From contig NZ_NPDR01000009.1 in the NCBI RefSeq assembly GCF_002811765.1, positions 61,857 through 125,856 of the forward strand: a stretch of 64,000 nucleotides of DNA. The letters are read 5' to 3'. The DNA comes from Leptospira saintgironsiae (GTDB lineage Bacteria > Spirochaetota > Leptospiria > Leptospirales > Leptospiraceae). The translations under genes and the position numbers were made by a program. The notes beneath the pieces were generated by a model. The model was not told where the DNA came from and made no database searches. It saw only the letters and a program-made list of their open reading frames with translations. Of this stretch, positions 36,403 through 44,499 are shown piece after piece (the first letter of the stretch is position 1; every line of letters begins with the position of its first letter).

Positions 36403-39317
36403 TGAGAAAACTTCTTTCTAAGGCGACCGAGTTGGTGTTAACCAAACCGGCCGCTTCTTCCGCAATCCTATTTATTTTCCTGGTCATCTCTGGTTTTTTA
36501 GCAACCAGACTTTCTATTAACAGCGATAACCTACAACTTCTTCCTTCCGATAACCCCTCTGTTGTACAAACAAAACGTGTGATCGAAATGATCGGCGGAA
36601 GTGGATTTTATACTGTCGCCCTCAAATTCAAAGACGACAAGGGAATGACAGAACATCTTACCAAGGCATTCCAAGCCAAACGTAATGGTGATCATGAAAC
36701 CCAAAAGAAAGAATTGGAACTGGCTGACGAGGCAAAACGTAAGAACATTGCCTATTACAAAGCCAAAGAGATCGCACTTAAAAAAGCATCGGACAAACTT
36801 GCTGCGGAAGTTTTAAAAGATAAAGAATTAGTACGTTATGTTTCTTATAGATATAATGTTTCTTTTTTACAAGATAGACTTCCTTTATTCTTAAAAACAG
36901 AAGATCTAAAAGAGATCCGTAAAAGAGTAAAACGTAAGATAGACGATGAAATAGAAAAAGCAAATCCATTCTTCATCAAACTTACTAACGAAGAATATAA
37001 TCCGGATTTCACAGATATTATTTCCAAATACCAAAAATTAGCCAAAAGAGATATATTCGACGAATATAATATTTCTCCCGAAAAAGGAATGCTGATCGTA
37101 TTGATCAAACCTACCGGCTCTTTCGTGGATATTGAATTTTTAGAAAAAATAGATACGAAAGTCCAAGGTTTAGTAAAAACTTTGGGAATACAAGAAGACG
37201 GAATTTACGCAGGTTACACTGGAGCTTATAAACTCAACCAAGACGATTATGAAACCTTGGTTAAAGCGTTAAAACCTATCGGAATAGCTTCTTTTTTAGG
37301 AATAGGACTTCTACTTTTATTATTTTTCCGTAATCCACTTTTTATAATAATCCTTCTATTCTCTTTACTCAGCGGATTACTCATGACCTTCGGGTTAACT
37401 GGACTTCTAATTGGTCAATTGAATAGTATCACAAGCATCATCGGTTCCATTCTAATGGGCCTTGGGATAGACTATGGGATCCAATTTTTATACAGATTCA
37501 GAGAAGAGTTCACTAAAAAGCAAGATATCGTAAGAGCGATCAAGGATACAATTTATCATACAGGGATTGCGTCTTTCAGTTCTGCATTAACTACTACTTC
37601 TGCATTCGTAGTTCTTTCCTTCTCAGAATTCAGAGGATTCAGCGAGTTCGGAATTATAGCAACTTATGGGATCGTCCTGATCGCGGTCGCAATGTATGGT
37701 GTTACAGCACTGCAGATCGCTTTACTTTTAAAATGGTTCCCTTCCCTTTCTAAGGCTTTCTTATTAAATGAAGAACAACAAACACCTTCCGGTTTATTAA
37801 GAAAATTTTATTCTCGACCTGGAATTCTATCAATAAGCGTTTTAGTTCTTGTTTTATTCTTTGGGATTTTTGCTCCAAAAGTCCAATTCGACGTGAACGG
37901 AAGAAACCTTTTAGTTGAAAATTTAGAATCCGTAAACTTATACGATGAGATCGCAGATCGTTTTGATATTTCTTCCGATCCGCAAGCAATCGTAGTAAAA
38001 ACTTTAGAAGAATCAGAAGCAGTATTTGATTATTTAAACCCAGTTCCGGAATCGATCGCAGGTTCAGTGGACCAAGTGGTTTCCCTTTGGAATTTTGTTC
38101 CGCCATATTCTCAACAATTAGAAAATCGTAAAGTTTTGGATCAGCTCGCAAAAGATATGAAGCCTGTAAAAGCTTCTTTCTTAAAACCTGAGCAAAGAAA
38201 GTATCTACCTAAGGCAAAATTATTCTTATCTATTAAACCCTACAATTACACTGCAGTTCCGGATTATTTTTCCTCTCAGTTCAAGGAAGTTGCAAGTTCC
38301 AAAGAAAAAGGACATCTATTATTCCTATATCCTAAGGTAGCCTTATGGCATGGCGGAAAATTATTGGAATTTTTTGCTGCAATCGGTAGATTAGAAGTCC
38401 CTAAAGTTTCCAGAAGGACCTTAAATGCGATCCTATATTCCACAGGAACCCAAAAAGAATCCGAAATAGATCCAGTCAAAGAGAACTATTCACCTGCAGA
38501 AAATAGAATTTTATTAAATGCACTTAATACTTATTCTAAGGAAAAACTTCTCTCCATAAATATCCTACCTGGAACCGCAGATACGATCTTAGAGCATAGA
38601 CCTTATAAGGATATAGCCCAAGTTAGATCTTACACATTCCAAACGGATACAGCGGGAAGTTTGATGTTGTTTGCACAGCTCATCATGATCGTAAAAAGAG
38701 AAGGAGTTGCCGCATTCTTTATTACCTTGGTGCTTGTGATCATAGTTTTGATACTATTCTATAGAGCATTCTTGCCTGCACTACTCTCATTGATCCCACT
38801 TCTATTGGGATTAGTGGTAACTGTAGGGCTCATGTCGATCATAGATCTTAAATTAAATTTTATGAATGTTCTGGTTTTCCCGGTCATCATAGGATATGGA
38901 ATACAGAATGGTATCTATATCTATTATAGATTCAGAGAAGACCATGATATTGTAAAAGCAATGGCGATGGTTGGGCCTGCGGTAATCGCATCCACATTGA
39001 CTACTTTAGTAGGATGGAGTGCTCTACTTCTTGCAAACCAAAGAGGATTACATTCCATTGGAAAAGTGGCAACGATCGGTATTGCAGCTTGTTTACTGAT
39101 CGCACTTACCCTGCTTCCTGCAATTTTAGAATTAGCATACAGAAGTCGCAAACAAGAAGAAGACGAGGCAGTTCCATTAGGCTTAGGCCCTGAAGATGAA
39201 GAAGATTCTGAAACAGTTTCTAAATTTGTAATAGAGGAAACTTCTCCAAAACCGAAAGCCAAAAAAGCCGTTAAAAAAAAGGCGGCTCCTAAAAAGAAAA
39301 CTGGAAAGAAAAAATGA
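36402..39317 (+). CDS. RND/MMPL superfamily lipid exporter (HpnN-like)
   Basis: A 971-residue inner-membrane protein with the RND two-fold layout. TM1 lies at about 17-35, a large periplasmic domain to about 290, and five helices at about 295-445. A second single helix near 475 is followed by periplasmic domain 2 to about 765 and a final helix block to about 915. The motif GLGIDYGIQFLYRFREE in half one and GYGIQNGIYIYYRFRED in half two are the paired TM4/TM10 signatures. It ends in a Lys/Ala-rich tail (about 950-971) of histone-H1-like character. Coupled to the Ttg2 gene before it and overlapping the lipoprotein gene after it (ATGA), it is best read as a hopanoid or other lipid exporter. The substrate is inferred. 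Confidence 0.82.
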   Translation: MRKLLSKATELVLTKPAASSAILFIFLVISGFLATRLSINSDNLQLLPSDNPSVVQTKRVIEMIGGSGFYTVALKFKDDKGMTEHLTKAFQAKRNGDHETQKKELELADEAKRKNIAYYKAKEIALKKASDKLAAEVLKDKELVRYVSYRYNVSFLQDRLPLFLKTEDLKEIRKRVKRKIDDEIEKANPFFIKLTNEEYNPDFTDIISKYQKLAKRDIFDEYNISPEKGMLIVLIKPTGSFVDIEFLEKIDTKVQGLVKTLGIQEDGIYAGYTGAYKLNQDDYETLVKALKPIGIASFLGIGLLLLLFFRNPLFIIILLFSLLSGLLMTFGLTGLLIGQLNSITSIIGSILMGLGIDYGIQFLYRFREEFTKKQDIVRAIKDTIYHTGIASFSSALTTTSAFVVLSFSEFRGFSEFGIIATYGIVLIAVAMYGVTALQIALLLKWFPSLSKAFLLNEEQQTPSGLLRKFYSRPGILSISVLVLVLFFGIFAPKVQFDVNGRNLLVENLESVNLYDEIADRFDISSDPQAIVVKTLEESEAVFDYLNPVPESIAGSVDQVVSLWNFVPPYSQQLENRKVLDQLAKDMKPVKASFLKPEQRKYLPKAKLFLSIKPYNYTAVPDYFSSQFKEVASSKEKGHLLFLYPKVALWHGGKLLEFFAAIGRLEVPKVSRRTLNAILYSTGTQKESEIDPVKENYSPAENRILLNALNTYSKEKLLSINILPGTADTILEHRPYKDIAQVRSYTFQTDTAGSLMLFAQLIMIVKREGVAAFFITLVLVIIVLILFYRAFLPALLSLIPLLLGLVVTVGLMSIIDLKLNFMNVLVFPVIIGYGIQNGIYIYYRFREDHDIVKAMAMVGPAVIASTLTTLVGWSALLLANQRGLHSIGKVATIGIAACLLIALTLLPAILELAYRSRKQEEDEAVPLGLGPEDEEDSETVSKFVIEETSPKPKAKKAVKKKAAPKKKTGKKK

Positions 39318-39952
39318 GATCTAAACTTTTACTTTTATTTTTAATTTCGATCTCGTTTGTAAATTGTGCGGTAAAACAAATTAGGATCGCTCCTAATTTT
39401 GAATCTTCTTTAGACAAATTCAAAAGACTAACTGTGGCAATCGATTCCAGTTCCAAAGTAAACAAGGTAGAAGCTAGTTTAGTAAAATCTATGGCTGAGC
39501 AGGAATTGGCCCACCATAAGGAATTTATTGTTTATCCGGATCCTTCTAGCAAAAACCAGAACTGTAAATCTCCGGTCGGAAAATCCCAAGGTGTTCTTAC
39601 ACTTAAATTGGATGAGACCTTGAATGGAACCACGCCATCTTTCTTTGTTTGGTTAAGCCCTGCGACATTCGGACCGTCTTTAGACGGGATCAAAATTTCT
39701 ATCCAAGCACAAATCCAAAAATGTGATTCAAAGGACGTTCTTTGGGAAGGCACCGCTTCTTCTTCTTACTTTATGGGAGGAGATGAAGAAGCAACACTTA
39801 GGACAAGTTACGAGAACAAATACGGAAAATCTGTCGGTCCTAAGGTGCTTCCATATTACGATATCCTAAAGTCTCTTTTGGATAAGATTGCAAGTCCAGT
39901 CTTAAACGAAGCTGAACAAGACGAAAAGATAGAAGTAGAATCCGGCTCTTAA
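39314..39952 (+). CDS. Lipoprotein linked to the RND exporter
   Basis: The signal peptide ends in FVNC, giving lipidation at Cys19. The 194-residue mature part has a helix-strand pattern with VAIDSSSKVNKVEASLVKSMAEQ and a beta domain. It resembles a conserved class of lipoproteins shared by leptospires and myxobacteria, but I cannot confirm the family name. The ATGA overlap with the RND gene argues that it is part of the exporter, perhaps as an outer-membrane tether. Confidence 0.65.
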   Translation: MRSKLLLLFLISISFVNCAVKQIRIAPNFESSLDKFKRLTVAIDSSSKVNKVEASLVKSMAEQELAHHKEFIVYPDPSSKNQNCKSPVGKSQGVLTLKLDETLNGTTPSFFVWLSPATFGPSLDGIKISIQAQIQKCDSKDVLWEGTASSSYFMGGDEEATLRTSYENKYGKSVGPKVLPYYDILKSLLDKIASPVLNEAEQDEKIEVESGS

Positions 39953-40072
39953 GATAAAAGGCGCCCCGGCGATACCGAACATTGTTCCTAAAAGTTTCTA
40001 TTCTAACTTATACTTGACCAAATCCTCTGTATCGATTGCTATACTCGGAATCGATTTTTCGAGAGGAAAAGA

Positions 40073-40354
40073 ATGAATTTAGTAAATAATATATCCAAGG
40101 CTTCCACTGCCGCATTTTGGCTTTTATGGCTGGGAGTATTGAGCGGAATCGTACAACTCGTAAATTTACATCCAAGTCTGGATGGTATCGTTCTCACCCT
40201 AGGTTGGGTGATTTTAGGGATCCATATTTTAGAAGTTGGGATCTATTCCTTTCGCGCTGGAGACAGAGGCGGATTTAAGATCGCAGACGCAGCCCAAGTT
40301 TTTGTATTCGGGGTATTCCACCTAATCCCTGTAAGTTTTTCAGATAAAAAGTAA
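40073..40354 (+). CDS. Small membrane protein, DUF1145-like
   Basis: The 93-residue protein has three hydrophobic helices (about 12-28, 38-56 and 75-88) and short polar loops, as in the DUF1145 (YhhL) family. GAGAGG lies seven bases before the ATG at 40073. It is a single gene ending at a bidirectional terminator. Function unknown. Confidence 0.6.
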   Translation: MNLVNNISKASTAAFWLLWLGVLSGIVQLVNLHPSLDGIVLTLGWVILGIHILEVGIYSFRAGDRGGFKIADAAQVFVFGVFHLIPVSFSDKK

Positions 40355-40362
40355 GTTACAAA

Positions 40363-40384
40363 AAACCCCCGATTCCGGGGGTTT
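40363..40384. terminator. Bidirectional rho-independent terminator
   Basis: AAACCCCCG (40363-40371) and CGGGGGTTT (40376-40384) pair around ATTC. The minus-strand U-tract is longer, so it mainly ends the nitronate monooxygenase transcript; it also stops the small membrane-protein gene. Confidence 0.9.
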
Positions 40385-40400
40385 AGAATATTCTAAAATA

Positions 40401-41351
40401 TTAAACTAGTTTAGGCAGCTTATTTACGATATCGGCGTATTCTGCAGCCATTCCTTTTATAACATCTCCAGCAGGAATAATGGAATCGATCTGAGCCACT
40501 CCGTGACCTGCAGACCAAATATCTCTCCAACGTTTGAATTCCTGATCTATATCCGTACTACCTTCGTTATGGAAATTATCTCCCGCTTTTTCTACGGAAC
40601 GTTTTAACCAGTTTGCAGGAATCCCTGAAATTTTTTCGGTATAAACGATCTCTTCCGGTGCAGACTCAACGATCATCTCTTTATATTCTTGAGAAGCGGC
40701 AGCTTCTTTGGTAGCGATTAATCTTGTTCCTATATAAACTGCATCTGCTCCTAAGGACATTGCAGCTGCCATTTGCGCACCACCACTGATCGCACCAGCT
40801 GCAAGAACAGGAAGACCAATCTCTTTTTTCAGATAAGGGAATAAACTGAAAGGAGAGATATTTCCTGCATGTCCACCGGCGCCTTGAGCAACCGCAACCA
40901 GAGCGTCCGCTCCCGACTTAGCAACTAAATTCGCATGTCTTAATGTAGTTACATCGCAGAAAACTTTTGTGCCTACTGATTTTGCCTCATTGATAATAGA
41001 ACGAGGGCTTCCTAAACTGGTAATGATCAATTCTACTTTGAATTCTAAAAGTATTTCTAAGTGTTTTGCCCAGTTAGGGTTATGAGCTTTATGTAAAATT
41101 AAGTTAACGCCGATCGGTTTTTTGGTCCTAGATCGGATATCTTCCAAACCTCTTCTTAATTCTTCTATAGTTCGGTAGTTTTGAGAGGGGAATGTTCCAA
41201 GGCCTCCGGCTTCGGAAACTGCTACAACTAGATCAGGATATGAAACGAGAAACATGGGAGCCCCGATGATGGGCAGATTGATTCCAAGCATCTCCGTTAC
41301 GGGAGTTTTTATTTTCATAAGAGGAAAGCTTTCATTCTGATCCGATTCCAT
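40401..41351 (-). CDS. Nitronate monooxygenase-family FMN enzyme (2-nitropropane dioxygenase-like)
   Basis: A TIM-barrel flavoprotein oxidising nitronates or acting as an enoyl reductase-like oxidoreductase. Typical segments are LPIIGAPMF, EAGGLGTFPSQNYRT, GVNLILHKAHN, VAQGAGGHAGNISPFSLF, VLAAGAISGGAQMAAAMSLGADAVYIGTR and the family end motif WSAGHGVAQIDSIIPAGDVI. Length 316. The ATG at 41351 lacks a good ribosome binding site; an alternative ATG at 41318 would begin MKIKTPVTEML and may be the true start. It is divergent from an ABM-domain monooxygenase gene with a 49-bp gap. Confidence 0.86.
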   Translation of the reverse strand: MESDQNESFPLMKIKTPVTEMLGINLPIIGAPMFLVSYPDLVVAVSEAGGLGTFPSQNYRTIEELRRGLEDIRSRTKKPIGVNLILHKAHNPNWAKHLEILLEFKVELIITSLGSPRSIINEAKSVGTKVFCDVTTLRHANLVAKSGADALVAVAQGAGGHAGNISPFSLFPYLKKEIGLPVLAAGAISGGAQMAAAMSLGADAVYIGTRLIATKEAAASQEYKEMIVESAPEEIVYTEKISGIPANWLKRSVEKAGDNFHNEGSTDIDQEFKRWRDIWSAGHGVAQIDSIIPAGDVIKGMAAEYADIVNKLPKLV

Positions 41352-41400
41352 CTATCTTTTTTTTCTGGCAGAAGAAAATCAGATATTGAAACTGGGGACT

Positions 41401-41712
41401 ATGATCGTTACAGTCTCTTCTTACAAAATACTTCCGGAAAGGATCCAAGAATTTCTGGAAATCAGCAGTGAACTTTCCAAAGAGTCCCTTAAAGAGAACG
41501 GTGTTCTTAGATTCGACCTGCTTCAAAACGATGGAGACGAAGGCAGATTTGTAATTATAGAAGCGTATGAAAGCGAATCTAAACGTAAGTCTCACCTCGA
41601 CACCCCTCATTTTGTGAATTGGAGAAGAACAGTGCCTGAAATGTTTTCCCAAGGAACTACCACTGTTTATTATAAACCGGTATCACCCAAGCCTGAAGAT
41701 TGGAAAAAGTAA
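41401..41712 (+). CDS. Antibiotic biosynthesis monooxygenase (ABM) domain protein
   Basis: A small ferredoxin-like fold protein with VTVSSYKILPERIQEFLEISSELSKES, GVLRFDLLQ and DTPHFVNWRRTVPEMF. These proteins are cofactor-free oxygenases or stress-related. The ATG at 41401 with GGGG upstream is preferred over an upstream TTG (41386). 103 residues. It is divergent from the nitronate monooxygenase gene, suggesting shared control. Confidence 0.8.
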   Translation: MIVTVSSYKILPERIQEFLEISSELSKESLKENGVLRFDLLQNDGDEGRFVIIEAYESESKRKSHLDTPHFVNWRRTVPEMFSQGTTTVYYKPVSPKPEDWKK

Positions 41713-41828
41713 TTAAGATATAAGGTTAAATTTGGACATAGCGTATAACAATTAGTATTTTCTGATTTTGAAATAATCAACATTTCTCTTTTAGGGACTT
41801 TCTAATAGAAGCCGGAGTCAAAAAGGTT

Positions 41829-42836
41829 ATGGTATTATTTGCGAATACGAGTGCAGACTTTCTCTCTTCTTACGAAAAGAAGAACGACACAAATTCTAAT
41901 CAAGAGCCAAGTGAGGCGGAAATTTTAGACGCCTATTCCAAATCTGTGATAAATGCAGTGGACTCTGTTGGTCCAAGTGTGGTCCATCTACAAGTCACGA
42001 ACAAAAAAGGAGAAGGAGGAAGCGGTTCCGGATTTTTTCTCACACCAGACGGGTTCATAGCAACCAATAGTCATGTGGTAGATGGTGCAGTTAAAATTAA
42101 GGCTAACCTTTCAGATGGTTCCAGCAAAGAAGCGGATCTGGTAGGAAATGATCCTCATACAGATGTTGCCGTTCTAAAAGTGCATGGGGGATTATTCTCT
42201 CATTCTAGTTTTACAGACTCCAAAAAACTGAAAGTTGGACAGTTAGTGGTCGCAATCGGAAACCCTTATGGCTTCGAATCCACGGTCACTGCAGGGGTAG
42301 TTAGCGCACTTGGAAGAACATTAAGATCTCGTAATGGACGTTTGATTGATAATGTGATCCAAACAGATGCTGCCTTAAATCCAGGAAATTCCGGAGGCCC
42401 ACTCGTAGACTTCCAAGGAAGAGTTGTAGGTATCAATACTGCGATCATTCTTCCTGCTCAAGGGATCTGTTTTGCAGTAGCGTCCAACACTGCAGAATAT
42501 GTGATCACTCGTTTAATCACAAACGGTTCAGTCAAAAGAGGATATTTAGGAATCGCAGGCCAAAACCAAAAGATCCCGACACTTACCAAAAACTTTAACA
42601 AGTTAGGCTCAGAATCCGGGATCCTCGTTTTATCTCTGGAACCAGGCTCTCCTGCAGATCGCGCAGGGATACGAAATGGGGATCTGATCATAAACTTGGA
42701 TGATAAAGAGATCCATACAGTAGACGATCTTCATAAGATCTTAGATGAGACTTCTATAGGTAAAAAATTGGGAATTCGATTATTGAGAGATGGGTCGATC
42801 AGAAGTTTTTTCATCGAACCAGGGGAACTAAAATAG
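41829..42836 (+). CDS. HtrA/DegP-like trypsin-fold serine protease with one PDZ domain
   Basis: A protein quality-control protease. The triad is complete: His82 in TNSHVVDG, Asp112 in HTDVAVLKV and Ser188 in NPGNSGGPL. A C-terminal PDZ domain (about 250-335) includes GILVLSLEPGSPADRAGIRNGDLI. The product is 335 residues and the first 45 are polar, with no signal peptide or membrane anchor. It therefore appears cytoplasmic, unlike classical periplasmic HtrA, unless the true start is elsewhere. AAAAGG lies just before ATG 41829. It is a single gene facing the pirin gene. Confidence 0.83.
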   Translation: MVLFANTSADFLSSYEKKNDTNSNQEPSEAEILDAYSKSVINAVDSVGPSVVHLQVTNKKGEGGSGSGFFLTPDGFIATNSHVVDGAVKIKANLSDGSSKEADLVGNDPHTDVAVLKVHGGLFSHSSFTDSKKLKVGQLVVAIGNPYGFESTVTAGVVSALGRTLRSRNGRLIDNVIQTDAALNPGNSGGPLVDFQGRVVGINTAIILPAQGICFAVASNTAEYVITRLITNGSVKRGYLGIAGQNQKIPTLTKNFNKLGSESGILVLSLEPGSPADRAGIRNGDLIINLDDKEIHTVDDLHKILDETSIGKKLGIRLLRDGSIRSFFIEPGELK

Positions 42837-42870
42837 AGAAGTAAAGTTGAGAGAGACATAGAGATAAATA

Positions 42871-42943
42871 CACACAGAGGCACTAAGACGCAGAGGGTTT
42901 GTAATCAAAAAATTTAAACTCCGTGTCTCTGTGACTCTGTGTG
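42871..42943. repeat. CACAGAG-type inverted repeat between convergent genes
   Basis: A 25-base arm starting CACACAGAGGCAC (42871-42895) matches the reverse complement of 42919-42943 at 20 of 25 positions, with a 23-base AT-rich loop. Further ACTCTGTGTCT copies follow near 42950. The first nine bases equal those at 2609-2617, so this is the better preserved of two related elements in the window. It lies between the HtrA and pirin stops. Confidence 0.7.
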
Positions 42944-42980
42944 AGAAAAACTCTGTGTCTACCCTTCCCTCAGTGACTCC

Positions 42981-43694
42981 TTACTGGATCTCAGGAACAT
43001 CCATTAGAAGAAGTTCAGAATCTTCCAAAGCGTTTACTTTCAGAAGGTCCGTTCTAGGAAAACCTGCGCCGTCTCTAGAAGAAAGTTCGGTTCCGTTAAT
43101 ACTCACTTTTCCTGATATTAGAAAAGCGTAAACTCCACCGTTCTTATTCTTGGACTCATACTGCAGTTCTTTTCCTGCTTCTGCATTCCCTAAAGAGAAC
43201 CATGCATTTTGGTTGATCCAAAGACCTTCCGGAGATTCTTTAGGAGCAACAACAAGTTGGAATCGATTCTTCCTATCTTCCGGAAGAAATTTTTTCTGAT
43301 CATATCGTGGCTGAGCTCCCCTTTTATCAGGTATCACCCAGATCTGTAAAAAGTTCACAGGATCCGTTTCGGAATGATTGTACTCCGAGTGAACGATCCC
43401 TGTTCCTGCTGACATTACCTGAACTTCTCCGGATGTGATCACTCCTTTAGTTCCGATACTATCCTTATGCTCCAATGCGCCTTTGATCGGTATAGAGATG
43501 ATTTCCATATCTTGGTGTGGATGCGGATCGAAACCTCTGCCCGGGGCAACGATATCGTCGTTCAATACTCGCAAAGAACCAAATCTGATCCTTTCCGGAT
43601 TCATATAGCTCCCGAAAGAAAATGTATGATTCGATTTCAACCAACCGAAATCCACTTTCCCTCTCGTGCCTGCCTTATGAACTACCGCTTCCAT
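42981..43694 (-). CDS. Pirin family protein (YhhW-like)
   Basis: A cupin-fold iron protein, in some cases a quercetin 2,3-dioxygenase. The metal-binding set is visible in the N-terminal cupin: HPHQDMEIIS and HSEYNHS, with FGSLRVLNDDIVAPGRGF before it. The start at ATG 43694 has AGGAG six bases upstream; a longer frame to 43730 does not. 237 residues, close to YhhW. A dyad region at 43774-43798 lies in its upstream spacer, which probably contains its promoter. Confidence 0.88.
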   Translation of the reverse strand: MEAVVHKAGTRGKVDFGWLKSNHTFSFGSYMNPERIRFGSLRVLNDDIVAPGRGFDPHPHQDMEIISIPIKGALEHKDSIGTKGVITSGEVQVMSAGTGIVHSEYNHSETDPVNFLQIWVIPDKRGAQPRYDQKKFLPEDRKNRFQLVVAPKESPEGLWINQNAWFSLGNAEAGKELQYESKNKNGGVYAFLISGKVSINGTELSSRDGAGFPRTDLLKVNALEDSELLLMDVPEIQ

Positions 43695-43773
43695 TTTTAT
43701 CTCCTTTCCCCTTTTCGGGGCGAATACCATTTAGACAGACCCTATCTTAGATAGTTCAAATATAAAGTATTTT

Positions 43774-43798
43774 GGTTAAATTTAAAACCATCATGGTT
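43774..43798. promoter_or_regulatory. Overlapping small dyads upstream of the pirin gene
   Basis: AACCAT-C-ATGGTT (43786-43798) is a perfect 13-bp palindrome. It overlaps GGTT-N8-AACC (43774-43789). Both lie in the 122-bp spacer upstream of pirin and downstream of the lipoprotein gene. A repressor site is possible. Confidence 0.3.
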
Positions 43799-43816
43799 AC
43801 AAATTCTTTTCGAACC

Positions 43817-44164
43817 TTAATCGAAGCTTGGAGTCCCGGATACTACGATACAGCGGAATAAAAAGATTGGAGGAAGATACAAACCTTTTGTATAAACTTC
43901 TCCGTTTGCAATTGATTGAGTTCCTGGAGGAGACTTATCCATTGCATGGTTATAAGCGCTTTGCAGATCAGGAACGTATCTCGCAAACATAAAAGGAAAA
44001 ATTTGAACCACACAATCTTCTCCTTCTACTCTTTTAGGAGAGAAGACTGGTCTTTCTTTTGCAGGCACGACTCTTTCTACGCGATAGATCATTGTTTCGG
44101 CGCCGCTGCAGTAAGTGAATAAAAATAGGAAAAGGAAGAAGATCCAAAATTGTAAAACTTTCAT
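43817..44164 (-). CDS. Small putative lipoprotein
   Basis: MKVLQFWIFFLFLFLFTYC is a lipoprotein signal (Cys19). The 96-residue mature part has VVQIFPFMFARYVPDLQSAYNHAM and two late hydrophobic stretches; no family recognised. ATG 44164 overlaps the preceding gene's stop (ATGA), so the two lipoproteins are translationally coupled. Confidence 0.62.
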   Translation of the reverse strand: MKVLQFWIFFLFLFLFTYCSGAETMIYRVERVVPAKERPVFSPKRVEGEDCVVQIFPFMFARYVPDLQSAYNHAMDKSPPGTQSIANGEVYTKGLYLPPIFLFRCIVVSGTPSFD

Positions 44165-44457
44165 TGAGAGATCTCCAAACCATAATAGAGTCGATAACAT
44201 GTATCGAACATTCCTTGGTCATACTGGAAGATCTCCAGATCTCTGATATGAGTGGCACTAGGATTTTTTTCAGGAATTCTTTTTATAATATTACGAATAT
44301 TCTCATTACATCCCTTCTCATTTTGTTTGTATAAACTTTGCTCTACTTGAGGAGGAAGAGGTCTCATTCGAATGTTTTGAAAATAGAAGATAGTTTTCGA
44401 ATAACATCCGCTAAATACTACACAGAGTAACAGAATATAAATTCGCTTGAGTTCCAT
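44161..44457 (-). CDS. Small putative lipoprotein
   Basis: MELKRIYILLLCVVFSGC has a good lipobox FSGC. The 80-residue mature part is polar with two further cysteines (KGCNEN and FDTCYRLY) that could bond. It has no recognised family. It is the first gene of a two-gene lipoprotein unit. Confidence 0.62.
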   Translation of the reverse strand: MELKRIYILLLCVVFSGCYSKTIFYFQNIRMRPLPPQVEQSLYKQNEKGCNENIRNIIKRIPEKNPSATHIRDLEIFQYDQGMFDTCYRLYYGLEISQ

Positions 44458-44499
44458 GATCTTGAATACTAAACAATAACCTGCAAATTATGCAAGAGA

